NCBI GenBank assembly: GCA_022577435.1
Contig: JAKOON010000004.1
Coordinates: forward strand, 1,025,501-1,089,500
Reading direction: 5' to 3'
Length of the DNA: 64,000 nucleotides
Source: Embiotoca jacksoni
Taxonomy: Eukaryota; Chordata; Actinopteri; Embiotocidae
This document shows, piece by piece, positions 1-10,303 of the stretch. Each line of letters begins with the position of its first letter. The stretch's first letter is position 1. The notes under the pieces are model-generated. The model was given only the letters and a program-made list of their open reading frames with translations. It did not search any database and had not been told where the DNA came from. A program made the translations under genes and the position numbers.

Positions 1-99
1 CACCGGTGTGTTCCACTCTGCTGTCACAGATTTCCTGATATGTCTTATACATACTGTTGTGTTTTAGGTTTAATAATCTGTTTTTTCTGTATTGTGTAG

Positions 100-611
100 G
101 GATGCTGGTTGCTGAAGTGTTTGATCACATCCCTTCAGTCTACAATGCAAACTTGAAAGTGTACCTCCAGACCAACATGTTTCTTTTCTCGTTTGCCGTT
201 TGCTTTTATCTGCTCCTCAAACTAATGGACTTTGATCCTCTGTGGTCAGTCACTAAAGCCAAGAAGTGGTGCGCTAACCCGGACTGGTTACATCTCGACA
301 CCACACCTTTTGCCGGTCTGGTGAGAAACCTGGGAGCCTTGTTCGGTCTCGGCCTGGCTGTGAACTCTGACATGTTCGTTCAGAGCTGTAAAGGGCAGAA
401 TGGCCACAGAACCATATTTAAACTCATGTGTGTGACTGCAACTCTTACGTTTCTGCAGCTGTATGACTTCATCAAAATGCCCACTCACTCCGAGCTTCTG
501 TTTTACATTCTGTCATTTTGTAAAAGTGCTTCGATACCTCTCGGTGTGGTTGCTGTTCTTCCTTACTGTGTTCATTTGCTGATCAGAGATGAAGAGAGAA
601 AACGAGCTTAG
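100..611 (+). CDS. g6pc2: g6pc2, terminal coding exon (partial gene)
   Basis: This is the last exon of a glucose-6-phosphatase catalytic subunit, a multi-pass ER membrane enzyme that hydrolyses glucose-6-phosphate; G6PC2 is the pancreatic-islet form. An acceptor (pyrimidine tract then AG at 98-99) opens the exon, and the frame runs to TAG at 609-611. The protein shows family hallmarks: a Phe-rich membrane helix (FLFSFAVCFYLLLK), then AKKWCANPDW, DTTPFAGLVRNLG and FGLGLAVNS, and the late helix FYILSFCKSASIPL. The CANPDW and FAGLVRNLG stretches resemble G6PC2 more than G6PC1, and the neighbours (dhrs9, lrp2) agree with the 2q31 block. The tail is basic (RDEERKRA), as expected for a cytosolic ER-retained end. 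The catalytic histidines and arginines lie in upstream exons outside the window. The apparent ATG at 57 is intronic. Confidence 0.93.
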
Positions 612-1454
612 ATGATGCAGGAGTTGTGAAGTTTTGTTCCTGACACTGTTTGATTAGCATTAAAAGATGTCAGATGGGTTCGGTCCTGTTAACAACTGGA
701 TATATATATATATGTATATATACCACCTGTCAAGACTGTTACTCACTTACAGAAGCACTGAAACTGCAATATATGATGAAATAAGTTACATTACTGCGTT
801 TGAATATTAAATATTTGCATTTGATTTTGTTTGAGCATAAAAAGGGTAATGATTAGCCTTTCTGACTTCCTGTCCATTCTTTGTTGTTTGTATTATATTT
901 ACTGTATAACCAAGTCAGTGTTTGCATATGTGAAAGACTGTTGAAAATAATGGTTTTCTTATTAAAGAGGTTCTTTAGAAAGTTATATAATGGTTCATTC
1001 ATTTGGGAGATGCTTCTAATTGTTTCCATTTTTCCTACAAATACACATCTGGAGCAATTTCAGGTTCAGTGTCTCACTCAGGGAAATTCAGAGGTTGGCA
1101 ACACAATTTTTAGAGGACAAGTTTTTTGAGGCCGGTTAATTGTTAACATCAAATAAATGCTAAATTATTTTTTTTTTTCAAAAAGTTGTTTATTCTAGAA
1201 ATTTCCCAAAACAAAGTCATACCTCGCCTTTAAAACATCTCTCCAGCTTCACAACAGACTTTTTTTCCCCTCTTCATCAGACTTTCAGCATTCAGAATGA
1301 GTAAAAATCAGATATGAGGTGGAAGATTTATTGTGACTGATTTATCAGAATTTGCAGCTCAGCTGAAAAAAAAAGAAGCAAAACTCTACATCATGAATAG
1401 ATCATGTAAAAAATGTCTCCAAAGTAAAAAAAAAAAAAAGACTCATAATAACAA
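612..1454. other. g6pc2 3' UTR and downstream flank
   Basis: No second gene is visible here. Possible poly(A) hexamers are ATTAAA at 659-664 and 806-811 and AATAAA at 1152-1157. A (TA)n run lies at about 701-724. The reading frame at 881-1129 has no recognisable domain and is probably chance. Confidence 0.5.
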
Positions 1455-1472
1455 TTAACCCTCGTGTTGTCC
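1455..1472 (+). mobile_element. Solo or truncated end of the same MITE
   Basis: TTAA followed by CCCTCGTGTTGTCC repeats the left terminus of the element at 1592-1803, but no matching right end of its own is visible. It may be a fragment of an older copy into which, or beside which, the full element inserted. Confidence 0.55.
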
Positions 1473-1591
1473 TTGTCCATTTCCATGTCTTTTCACCCAC
1501 CGTCTACGGTTGCTTAGCATCCGGTGGCACCTGAGGCCTGCTGCCGAATGATGTAACTGTCCTAAGTGCGTTGGGTCCTTGCTGAGCCAAG

Positions 1592-1803
1592 TTAACCCTC
1601 GTGTTGTCCTCGGGTCATAATGACCCATAGCTGTGTTCAACCAAGTTCTACTTTATTTCTATATTTTTATATTTTGTGGGATCATTGGTCATCATTCTTT
1701 AAAGAAACCCTCACAGCCTCCTTGTCACCAATGATCCCCAAAAATATGAAAATAAAATAGAGCTTGTTTGAACACAGCTCAGTGAGGACAACACGAGGGT
1801 TAA
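1592..1803. mobile_element. piggyBac-like MITE with TTAA ends
   Basis: A 204-bp non-autonomous element (1596-1799) is bounded on both sides by TTAA (1592-1595 and 1800-1803). Its ends are inverted repeats beginning CCCTCGTGTTGTCCTC and finishing with the exact reverse complement. The inner part is also largely self-complementary: AATGATCC-type and AATAAAATAGA-type segments mirror each other around about 1700. TTAA targets with CCC termini are the signature of piggyBac-family elements. It encodes no transposase. A partial copy of the same end, again beginning TTAACCCTCGTG, sits at 1455-1472. Confidence 0.8.
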
Positions 1804-2320
1804 AGGAACATCTGTGTGGTATTGAGGGTGAAACAGCAGAAAACTACACAACCTGATGGGTCCATAATGATAAAACACATCCTGATCACTGTTGTCTATT
1901 CTGAGTCGGGTTAAATGCAAAAGTTAAAACTGAACAAATACAATTATACTTCTGTTGTCCCAAGTTGTAATAAACAGCTACAGCACGCACAGAAGTATTT
2001 TGTAATTTTAAATAAATGGCATCAACACAGTAAGTCAGTAAGTCAGAAAGCATTTAGTTGTTCAGAAAGATCCGTTTTTGTCACATCTTTGATACAAATT
2101 GCAATATTACATGTAAAAACATGAAATGTACAAAATACATGGAAACATGGAAAGTCAGCGTTGGGCCTATTGTTTTCTCTGGAGTTGGCTTTTTATACCA
2201 GGAAAGGCCTGTTGAACACTGACGGACAAGTTGTGTGGATTATTGAACAGACTTTGTAATCATGCCATGATATGGATAAATAAATAAATCATGATGAATC
2301 ATACAGCATTTATAACACTT

Positions 2321-2992
2321 ATAATCATATAGTTTATGATCATCTAGTTTATAATCATCTAATCTAGTTTATAATCATCTAGTTTATAATCACCTAGTTT
2401 ATAATCACCTAGTTTATGATCATCTAGTTTATGATCATCTAATCTAGTTTATAATCATGTAGTTTATAATCATCTAGTTTATAATCACCTAGTTTATGAT
2501 CATCTAGTTTATGATCATCTAGTTTATGATCATCTAGTTTATAATCATCTAATCTAGTTTATAATCATGTAGTTTATAATCATCTAGTTTATGATCATCT
2601 AGTTTATAATCATCTAGTTTATAATCATCTAATCTAGTTTATAATCATGTAGTTTATAATCACCTAGTTTATAATCACCTAGTTTATGATCATCTAGTTT
2701 ATAATCATCTAATCTAGTTTATAATCATCTAGTTTATAATCATCTAATCTAGTTTATAATCATCTAGTTTATAATCATCTAGTTTATAATCATCTAGTTT
2801 ATAATCATCTAGTTTATGATCATCTAGTTTATAATCATCTAGTTTATGATCATCTAATCTAGTTCATGATCACCTAATCTAGTTTATGATCATCTAGTTT
2901 ATGATCATCTAATCTAGTTCATGATCACCTAATCTAGTTTATGATCATCTAGTTTATGATCATCTAGTCCAGTTCATGATCATCTAGTCCAG
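2321..2992. repeat. AT-rich 15-bp minisatellite
   Basis: About 40 tandem units of a 15-bp motif (AGTTTATAATCATCT and variants with TATGATCATCT or CACCT), interspersed with 20-bp units carrying an extra AATCT. The 3' part drifts to AGTTCATGATCAC. TGATCA palindromes recur in many units. The array is intergenic between g6pc2 and the first dhrs9-like gene. Confidence 0.95.
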
Positions 2993-3415
2993 GTTTGACT
3001 TGTCTAACTATGGTCCTTTTAGATCCAGACCAGGACCTATGTGGTCTCCATGTGTAAAAAGCAGTGAAATGTATGATTGTTCCAGCTGACATGGACCAAC
3101 ACTGTTCATGAGGACCAGATCAGATGAATGCACTGAACTGCGAGATAATGTGACAAGTGGAAATGATAATGATCTGTTATCATTTTAAAAGAGTCGACTC
3201 ATACTCCTTAATATGGTTAAAAATGGTTAAAAAGATCATGTGTTAGGACGAAGAATTTATCAAATGTTTTGCAGGGAACTGCAAAAAAATAAAAAGGGTT
3301 GAAATACTGAAAAACTGTTATCTTTTCATTTTTGTTCAAAGTAAATTCACGATTGCGTTATCAGTCATGTAAGTAGCCCGATCAGCTGTCCTGACATCGA
3401 TTGCTTTAGTCTTCG

Positions 3416-3456
3416 CCTGCATACCTGAGATTCCTGTGATCTCACAGGTATGCAGG
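3416..3456. repeat. Short imperfect inverted repeat
   Basis: CCTGCATACCTGAGAT (3416-3431) is mirrored by ATCTCACAGGTATGCAGG (3439-3456) with a two-base bulge and a 7-nt loop. It would form a small stem-loop. No gene or known element is attached to it. Confidence 0.7.
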
Positions 3457-3736
3457 TTTACCTCATTCAGGTAAATGCGTTCACCGAGGAAATATCACCA
3501 CGTCACTCTCGTGATTATTTCTCCCCATGATCAGGTATGTTGTTGTTCTCGGTGGTAAAGTGACTTTAGTCCTTTCTGTTTGGGTCCCGAGCACCGAGAG
3601 GATGTAAGTGTCGGACTGAGTGAGTTAATGCAGAGTTTCGTGGCGGGGCGTGAAGTGTACTCGCACGTGTGAAACTGGTCCTTCAACCCGAAACTGGAGT
3701 GATTCAGCCATTTTGTGAACGCACCTGTGAATGTAA

Positions 3737-3739
<3 letters not shown>

Positions 3740-3788
<49 letters not shown>
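3740..3788. repeat. (TG)n microsatellite
   Basis: An uninterrupted TG dinucleotide run of about 24 units followed by a G-rich stretch. The antisense frames reading poly-His-Thr through it are artefacts. Confidence 0.95.
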
Positions 3789-3793
<5 letters not shown>

Positions 3794-3879
3794 TGGGGGG
3801 TGTATGGGTGGGGTGGTCGCTCCACCGGCTCATGTTTGACCCGTCAAGGACCACAGATGTTATATTTTGTTTTCAACCA

Positions 3880-4062
3880 CGCGTAGTTCAGTGAGGCCGG
3901 TTACCTGTGGAGAGGACACCGGGGCCGTCCTGCCCACGGACACAGCTCTCCCCGCCCGATCAGCCGGCTCCCTAAACGGCGGCCGGAGGTGCCAATTACG
4001 CGTCAAGCTGTCAGTGTTTTCCTGATATTGGAAAGGTCAGCGCGCGGGAGGCGGTGACGTCA
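3880..4062 (+). promoter_or_regulatory. CpG-rich patch with perfect CRE; candidate promoter
   Basis: This stretch is markedly richer in G+C and CpG than its surroundings (repeated CGG, GCGCGCG and ACGCG). It ends with a perfect palindromic cAMP response element, TGACGTCA, at 4055-4062. It lies about 1.5 kb upstream of the first dhrs9-like start codon, which follows a splice acceptor, so an upstream 5' UTR exon and promoter must exist. This patch is the best visible candidate, but no transcription start can be proved from sequence. Confidence 0.4.
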
Positions 4063-4612
4063 GGGGAGGTGGACAGTCAGGGGAAGTGGACAGTCAGGGG
4101 AGGTGGACAGTCAGGGGAGGTGGACAGTCAGGGGAAGTGGACAGTCAGGGGAGGTGGACAGTCAGGGGAAGTGGACAGTCAGGGGAGGTGGACAGTCAGG
4201 GGAGGTGGACAGTCAGGGGAGGTGGACAGTCAGGGGAAGTGGACAGTCAGGGGAGGTGGACAGTCAGGGGAGGTGGACAGTCAGGGGAGGTGGACAGTCA
4301 GGGGAAGTGGACAGTCAGGGGAGGTGGACAGTCAGGGGAAGTGGACAGTCAGGGGAGGTGGACAGTCAGGGGAGGTGGACAGTCAGGGGAGGTGGACAGT
4401 CAGGGGAGGTGGACAGTCAGGGGAAGTGGACAGTCAGGGGAAGTGGACAGTCAGGGGAAGTGGACAGTCAGGGGAGGTGGACAGTCAGGGGAAGTGGACA
4501 GTCAGGGGAAGTGGACAGTCAGGGGAGGTGGACAGTCAGGGGAAGTGGACAGTCAGGGGAGGTGGACAGTCAGGGGATGTGGACAGTCAGGGGAAGTGGA
4601 CAGTCAGGGAAA
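4061..4612. repeat. 17-bp minisatellite (GGGGARGTGGACAGTCA)n
   Basis: About 32 head-to-tail copies of a 17-bp unit that differ mainly at one site (GGGGAGG versus GGGGAAG). Because 17 is not a multiple of three and no unit carries a forward stop, all three forward frames stay open, giving long spurious frames of period 17 residues. The array begins inside the CRE-bearing CpG patch. Confidence 0.97.
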
Positions 4613-5575
4613 TCACAGCCTCCATAAGTGGGAGCTCCATCGAGCCTCTTACATCATCTGGCAGTTTCGCTTCAGCTCCTGGTTTGTAGATTTAAACATT
4701 TGCAGCACAGACTCACCATCACATGTAGGTTATATTAAATATATGAAATCCAGCTGTAACAGTCGATCAAAGAATATAATCAAAGAGTGTTTGATCATCA
4801 ACTAACTCAGGCCAAGTTTAATTTTAAAACTTTATAAGGAAACTGTACTTAACATCCCCAAGTTTCAGTTTCTAAATTATAATATCTTTGAGGTTTTAAC
4901 AAGCGATTTGAAGATCAAATTTAAAAAGTGGCATTTTTCACCGTTTAATGGCATTTTAGCTCAAAAGACTTCATCAGTTAACTGAAGAAAAGAATCTCCA
5001 GGTAACTCGGGTATGAACCTTCATTATAACCTCTTGCTGCAACCACAGACAGTCATGTAAGTTGTTTCTAATTTAAAGGCAGAAAATGAATCGATGGTAA
5101 AATGACTTTATGAACTGATTGGTAATTTTGGATGTATTGAGTCGCTGGTTTCATCTTAGATGTGAATATTAACTGGTTTTGCTGCATTCCTTTTCTCTGA
5201 GTAAATCAAGCTTCCGGTGTTCAGGCAAAACAAGTTGTTCAATTATACAAACATTTTGTCACATCTTTACATGAAACTATATTCACCCGTTTGGTGATTT
5301 TCATATCGTGTTGTTGTACATTAACACCTGTTTGTTATAATTGTTTAATCGTGTCTGATGTGTCATTTCTGAGGTTCGTTATCTGGAAAGTGAACTTTTA
5401 TTTTGTTACTTTCTTTAACAGCATTCAAACGTAGCAGATAAATGTGAAGTATTTCCTGTTGCCATACAGAAGACTGAACAACCATATAAGGCTGAAACTT
5501 TGCATCGTACAGTAGTAAACAAGGCAAAGGGCTTTTAAAGCATCTAATAATGTGGTTTCTTCTTCTTCCCGCCAG
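4613..5575. other. Intergenic / 5' intronic sequence before dhrs9 copy 1
   Basis: Apart from the acceptor at 5574-5575, with a CTAATAA-type branch site nearby, no coding or repeated feature is recognised. A 5' UTR exon of the next gene probably lies here or just upstream but cannot be placed. Confidence 0.4.
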
Positions 5576-5579
5576 CAAA

Positions 5580-8271
5580 ATGTTCCGGTATGTCCTCGGG
5601 CTCGTGCCTGTTTGGTTCATCTATCGCTGGTACAAAGAAAGCAAAAGAGTCTCCAACAAGGGGGACAAATATGTGTACATCACCGGCTGTGACTCTGGGT
5701 TTGGGAACCTCCTGGCGAGACACCTGGACACGCTCGGCTTCTGCGTGATCGCCGGCTGTTACACGGAGACGGGCGAGGACGAGCTGAAGAAGGTCACCTC
5801 GGACAGACTGACCGCCGTCCACCTGGACGTCACCGACTCGGAAAGCGTCCGTCGAACAGCGGCTCTCATCGAGGCTCTGGTTGAGCAGAAGGGTGAGTTG
5901 ATGAAAGCAGAGACGTGGTCACGGGATGCTTCTCAGCTCTACAGCTGCTTTCAGGATCATGTGACCTCTCGGCAGGGCCGGTCAGCTGATCCGCATGTTT
6001 CCTACAGTCCTTGTTGTCATTAAAGCTTCGTGTGAACCGCACAGACTTCGACTGCGGTTCAGTTCAGTCGACTCTTCACGAGGAAGAATTTCTCTCGGTA
6101 ATGTTTTAGGTATTAAAATAAAAAGTAACGCAGATTTCCCTCATCGGTGATTACGGCTGTCGTCTCCGTCCGTCTCTCCGTGTGTCTCCGTGTCTCCAGG
6201 GCTGTGGGCCGTTGTCAACAACGCTGGCGTCGCCGTGCCGTCCGGTCCCACCGACTGGCTCACCATCGAAGATTACAAGCCCATGCTGGCGGTGAACCTG
6301 TGCGGCGTGGTGGACGTGACGCTGAGCGTCCTCCCCCTCATCAAGAAGGCCCGAGGCCGCGTGGTGAACGTGGCCAGCGTGTTCGGTCGGATCAGCCCGT
6401 TCGGCGGCCCGTACTGCGTGTCCAAGTACGGAGTGGAGTCCTTCAACGACAGCCTGCGGTGAGGACGCGCTCGCCGTCCAAACCTTCGCTCGTCTCTCTC
6501 GTGATGTCTCGTTGACTCGCAGCGTCTCGCTCTGTCCCAGGCTCAACATGGCGCCGTTCGGAGTGAAGGTGGCGTGCATCGAGCCGGGCTTCTTCAAAAC
6601 GGCCGTGACGGACCGGGCGGCGATGAAGAACAGCTTGAGGAGGCTCTGGGACAGATTACCTCAGGACGTCAAGGACGACTACGGACCGAGCTTCTTGGAC
6701 AACTGTGAGTTACTGCGTCTTTGTTAACGGAAAATACAAACTTGGTTTTATTATTGGAACAAGTCACAAATATAAACTGTATATTTATGACTAAATTATA
6801 AATAACAAAGATTGGAAGCTCGACAAATACTGGATTGATGGAGCCAAAAGAAATATTAGGAAGTAAAAAGAACAATGTCGGCCAATGAAATCAGTCACGC
6901 TGTGATCACGTCCCATGATGCTTCACTTCATTCTGTCCGATTGACTTTTTAATATTACAGTGAGAATCCTGAAATACATTTTTATGTCATTTATTCTCTG
7001 GCATAAAGAATTAATAAAGAATTAAAAGAAGCAACTTGGAATAGGTTCACTTTTTAAAACAATGTTATTTTTTATGCTTTAAATTGAACCGATCTACAGA
7101 TTCCTAGTTTTGCCAAGTCTGTTTGGAAATCAACTGTATGAAGGACAAATAGTTTTTCAGACAGATTTTTATCACTTTGAAGAGAACAGATTGTCCTACT
7201 GCACACGGGGACAAAGATCCAACTTTTAGGAGAAATGTCCTCTTGGTTGATGAAGCAGACATCGATTTGTTTGGCTGATTATTTTCATAAGGTTGAAGGT
7301 GAACTTGACGTGTTTACGTGAACTAACAGGAAAGTTTACAAGAATTAGATAGTAAAAAAAAAAAGTAAAAACTTGAGTTTCCATGTATTTCCTGAAGAGG
7401 TTTGTAAACTTTCAACTTCAACTGCAATAAACGGAGTGAGATGATGATGATGATGATGATGATGATGATAAAGAATTGTATTAAATACCTTTATAGCCAT
7501 GTTGCCTGTTGATGAACGATCTCAACGAGGACGTGGTTCCCAAATGAGAACTTTAGTAATTCAAAGACAAAGAATGGTTGTTTTTCTTACCTTGGAATGA
7601 GTCTTCATATCGACACGGGGAGCAGGTCCTCTTCTGAGGAGCGGTCCTCTTCTGAGGAGCGGTCCTCTTCTGAGGAGCAGGTCCTCTTCTGAGGAGCAGT
7701 CCTCTTCTGAGGAGCAGGTCCTCTTCTGAGGAGCTTCTGTTTTATCTGAAGGCCACTGACGGTTCTTCAATGCTTGAAAAAAAAAAAAGAAACGAGCATT
7801 CAGTTCGTTGCAATCTGCAATCTCACCACTAGATGTCTCTAAATTACACGCTGGCCCTTCGGTTCATATCATCCATCCATGCTTTCATCCAGTGTCTGTA
7901 GCTGCTCTATGGTGAAGGGATATGAATGAGCAGAGTTTTAAAGGAGAACAGAGGCTGACTGACCGCCACAGGAAGTATTACAGGTTACATGAAGGAAACA
8001 TTTCAACCTTTTTATTCCTGTGCAGTTTTCTGCTCAGTGGGTAGAAGTATAGTCTTATTGTTTACACGATCTGTCCTCTGGGACCACAGAAGAAACATGC
8101 ATATTAAGTTCTACAATTATTTTTTAAGTTTTGGTGTTTATAGTTTATTGATTTAAATATTATTTTTGTATGAAAACAAACTTGAATAAATTCAGATTTT
8201 CATCTGTTGAGTTTAATTGAAATAACTATTTAATTATGTTGTTAGATTAAGAATGTATGAGCCTGTATCTA

Positions 8272-8355
<84 letters not shown>

Positions 8356-8591
8356 TGGTTCTTTCAGCTCTTGCGAAGCTGGACGAGCGGTTCAAGGGTC
8401 TGACGGACAGCGACCTGATGAAGGTGGTGGGCTGCATGGAGCACGCCATCTGCGCCCTCCACCCTCGAACCCGCTACTCCGCCGGATGGGACGCCAAGTT
8501 CCTGTGGTTGCCGCTGTCGTACGTGCCGACCTGCATCACGGATGGATTATTTCTCAGGGATAACCCACAACCTAAAATATCTGTTCTATAG
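5580..8591 (+). CDS. dhrs9: dhrs9-like retinol/hydroxysteroid dehydrogenase, copy 1
   Basis: An SDR9C-type enzyme, expected to be ER-bound and to use NAD(H) on retinol and 3-alpha-hydroxysteroids. Coding exons are 5580-5892, 6200-6458, 6541-6704 and 8368-8591, all with GT-AG introns in phase, giving 319 residues, the usual DHRS9 length. A hydrophobic N-terminus (about residues 1-18) anchors it. The cofactor motif TGCDSGFG is at residues 35-42, NNAG at about 111-114, the catalytic Ser at 164, and Tyr176-x3-Lys180 within YCVSK. It continues with VACIEPGFFKT and a C-terminal LSYVP segment. I chose the ATG at 5580 because the acceptor at 5574-5575 opens the exon just four bases before it; the ATG at 5550 is intronic. 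AATAAA follows at 8644-8649. Intron 3 carries several simple repeats, including a (TG)n tract against the last acceptor. Confidence 0.93.
7439..7470. repeat. (GAT)n trinucleotide repeat
   Basis: About ten GAT units inside intron 3 of dhrs9 copy 1. Confidence 0.9.
7624..7733. repeat. 17-18-bp quasi-palindromic minisatellite
   Basis: Six tandem copies of a unit built around CCTCTTCTGAGGAGC, which is almost its own reverse complement (CTC...GAG arms). It lies in intron 3 of dhrs9 copy 1. Single transcripts could form short consecutive hairpins. Confidence 0.92.
7815..7837 (+). repeat. Dispersed repeat tail, copy A
   Basis: A 23-bp stretch containing CAATCTCACCACTAGATGTC is repeated exactly at 15734-15756 in the other dhrs9 gene. 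It looks like a conserved terminal piece of a dispersed fish repeat; no longer homology is obvious in the flanks. Confidence 0.6.
8274..8352. repeat. (TG)~39 tract next to a splice acceptor
   Basis: An uninterrupted TG run that ends only 13 bases before the AG (8366-8367) of the final dhrs9 copy 1 exon, so it takes up the position where a polypyrimidine tract normally lies. The remaining tract is only TTCTTTC. Confidence 0.97.
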
Positions 8592-9266
8592 TTGCTGTCA
8601 CGTCACTGAACAGCAGAACTTGTTTGTGTTTTATTTTCAGTACAATAAATGTGATTTCATACATTATCATGTCTGCTTTATTAATGATAACGTCTAATTT
8701 CATTTTTCCACATGTCAGCTAATGACTGGTCAGACGATGGCCTTTACATCTGAAGTCAAATATTAATCTTCATTACAGTATCATCATCACTTCTGTACAC
8801 TTGCACAGCTTTTATTCCTGGTGGAGTTTGTCACTGTTTAAACTTTGTGATTCTTAAATGTTAATTAAATATTAAACAAAGAGAACAGTCAGCTGTGTAA
8901 CCTTTGCTCAGAGATGTTGTTGTGTGAGTGTATTCAAGGTGAAAGGGGAGTTATCAAAACAAGGTTTAGTGTATTGCACAACCTGCTGGTAGATGCAGTC
9001 ACCCTCCCTGATCACTGGACTCTGACTGACGGCTCAACTTCACGTTTTCATTCACAAAGGATCCTCGCTGTCAGTTAATATATATTCTTGGTGAAGAAGC
9101 AGCTACATCTAAAGAGTTGCAACTATGGTATGTTTGCATTATTATTATAACACTATAACTTCTTAAACCTGTATTTATTTCACATAAAATTAAGTAACAG
9201 ACTTGACAGGAGTGGAGCCATTGAAAGATTTAGTTTTTTTCCCATTCGGTCTTCCTGAGATTTGAC

Positions 9267-9278
9267 GCCATCTGGTGG
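9267..9278 (-). promoter_or_regulatory. CTCF-like core (reverse)
   Basis: Reverse-strand CCACCAGATGGC fits the remembered CTCF core CCASYAGRKGGC over all twelve bases. It is 424 bp from a forward-strand core. Some fish repeats carry similar words, so occupancy is unproven. Confidence 0.4.
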
Positions 9279-9690
9279 TTGAGTGGAGATTGTTGCATTA
9301 AAGGGTCCGTTCACCAAAATCACAAAAGATGTTTCCCCTCTCGTTTCTACGGATATCTCAGTCAACTTGATAGTTTGGTTTAATCCGCTCGGAGGTTTGT
9401 GAAACAGTGTGATGTCAAATCTGTCCTGCAGAACCCAGTTTGAGTAAATGTGTTCAGTTTAATTCAGACATGAAGCTTTGCCAAAACAAACCTGTGTGCA
9501 CAGCTGGAGGTCACGTTATTTTGATGACATTGTTTGGAGATATTGTCATGTGGGATACTCGCCAGCTTATTCTGTTCATAATTCTTTAAAGGACTGATTT
9601 CATTTTGTTTTTACTGGCATTTTAAAATGCTTTACTTGTAGAAAACAGGTACACAAACAGGTTGTGTGTGGGTGCCATGGCCAGATTAAC

Positions 9691-9704
9691 CCACTAGGGG
9701 GCAC
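9691..9704 (+). promoter_or_regulatory. CTCF-like core (forward)
   Basis: CCACTAGGGGGCAC matches the consensus CCASYAGRKGGCRS at every position. It sits between the tandem dhrs9 genes and, with the reverse core at 9267, forms a divergent pair. Confidence 0.45.
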
Positions 9705-10303
9705 TGGAGCAGAAATGAGCCGCTGACCCCTGTTGTGGTGTTAAAGGTGAAGCAGTCATTTAGGAATCTGCACCACTCGGGATATTTGAAACTGACAAAT
9801 TGGTTTAAAAAGCATGTTTATCCATTCATGCCGGAGACATGATGGTTTGTCCATCCGTACAACTCGAATAATATTATATAATATCTCAGGAACGCTTTGA
9901 GGGAATTTTTAAAAAATGGCACAAATGTCGACTTGAAGTCCAGGATGAACTGATTTGATTTTGGAGGTCAGAAGTCAAAGGTCACCTCACAAAAAATGAC
10001 TGTGGCCATAAATCAATAATTCATGCATAATTTCTGATGAAAGTTTATACAAATCACCCTCCAAATATTTAATACATATATATTAGTCTGAACATATATG
10101 AACGTAAACTACAATTTGAGTGGCTTGATGATGAAATGTACTTATGGTTGTTAGTAGATGTCCTGCTGTCTGATGTTATATTGGAGCTTTAATGATGTAA
10201 ACTGAATGTCAGGTTTCTCCTCTCAGGTGTTTACTGACAGTCTGGCAACAGATTTATTACAGGTAAGTCGATTTCTCTGTTTGCACTAATTATTACAGTA
10301 AAT

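Larger units (their letters stand above)
8592..10298. other. Intergenic region between the two dhrs9 copies
   Basis: Contains the poly(A) signal of copy 1 (8644-8649) and two CTCF-like cores (9267-9278 and 9691-9704). A donor-like ATG|GTATGT lies at 9126-9133, and AG|GTAAGT at about 10261-10268. An upstream UTR exon of copy 2 probably lies here; its limits cannot be fixed. No other gene is seen. Confidence 0.45.

Noticed and set aside
3531..3854. Antisense frame rich in His-Thr
   Set aside because: It reads through a (TG)n microsatellite; the same artefact occurs at 8234-8591 and 15206-15785.
4054..4805. Three long overlapping forward frames of 174-239 codons
   Set aside because: They are products of a 17-bp tandem repeat with no stop codons; no domain, splice context or codon bias supports a protein.
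5550..5579. Upstream ATG extending dhrs9 copy 1 by ten codons
   Set aside because: It lies in the intron just before a good acceptor at 5574-5575; the ATG at 5580 gives the normal family length.
5544..6597. Long antisense frames over dhrs9 exons
   Set aside because: They are shadows of GC-rich coding exons on the other strand.
9121..9133. ATG immediately before a GTATGT donor as the true start of dhrs9 copy 2
   Set aside because: Joining it to the 36-base candidate exon at 10227-10262 leaves the wrong phase for the next exon; the ATG at 10304 behind its own acceptor is in frame.
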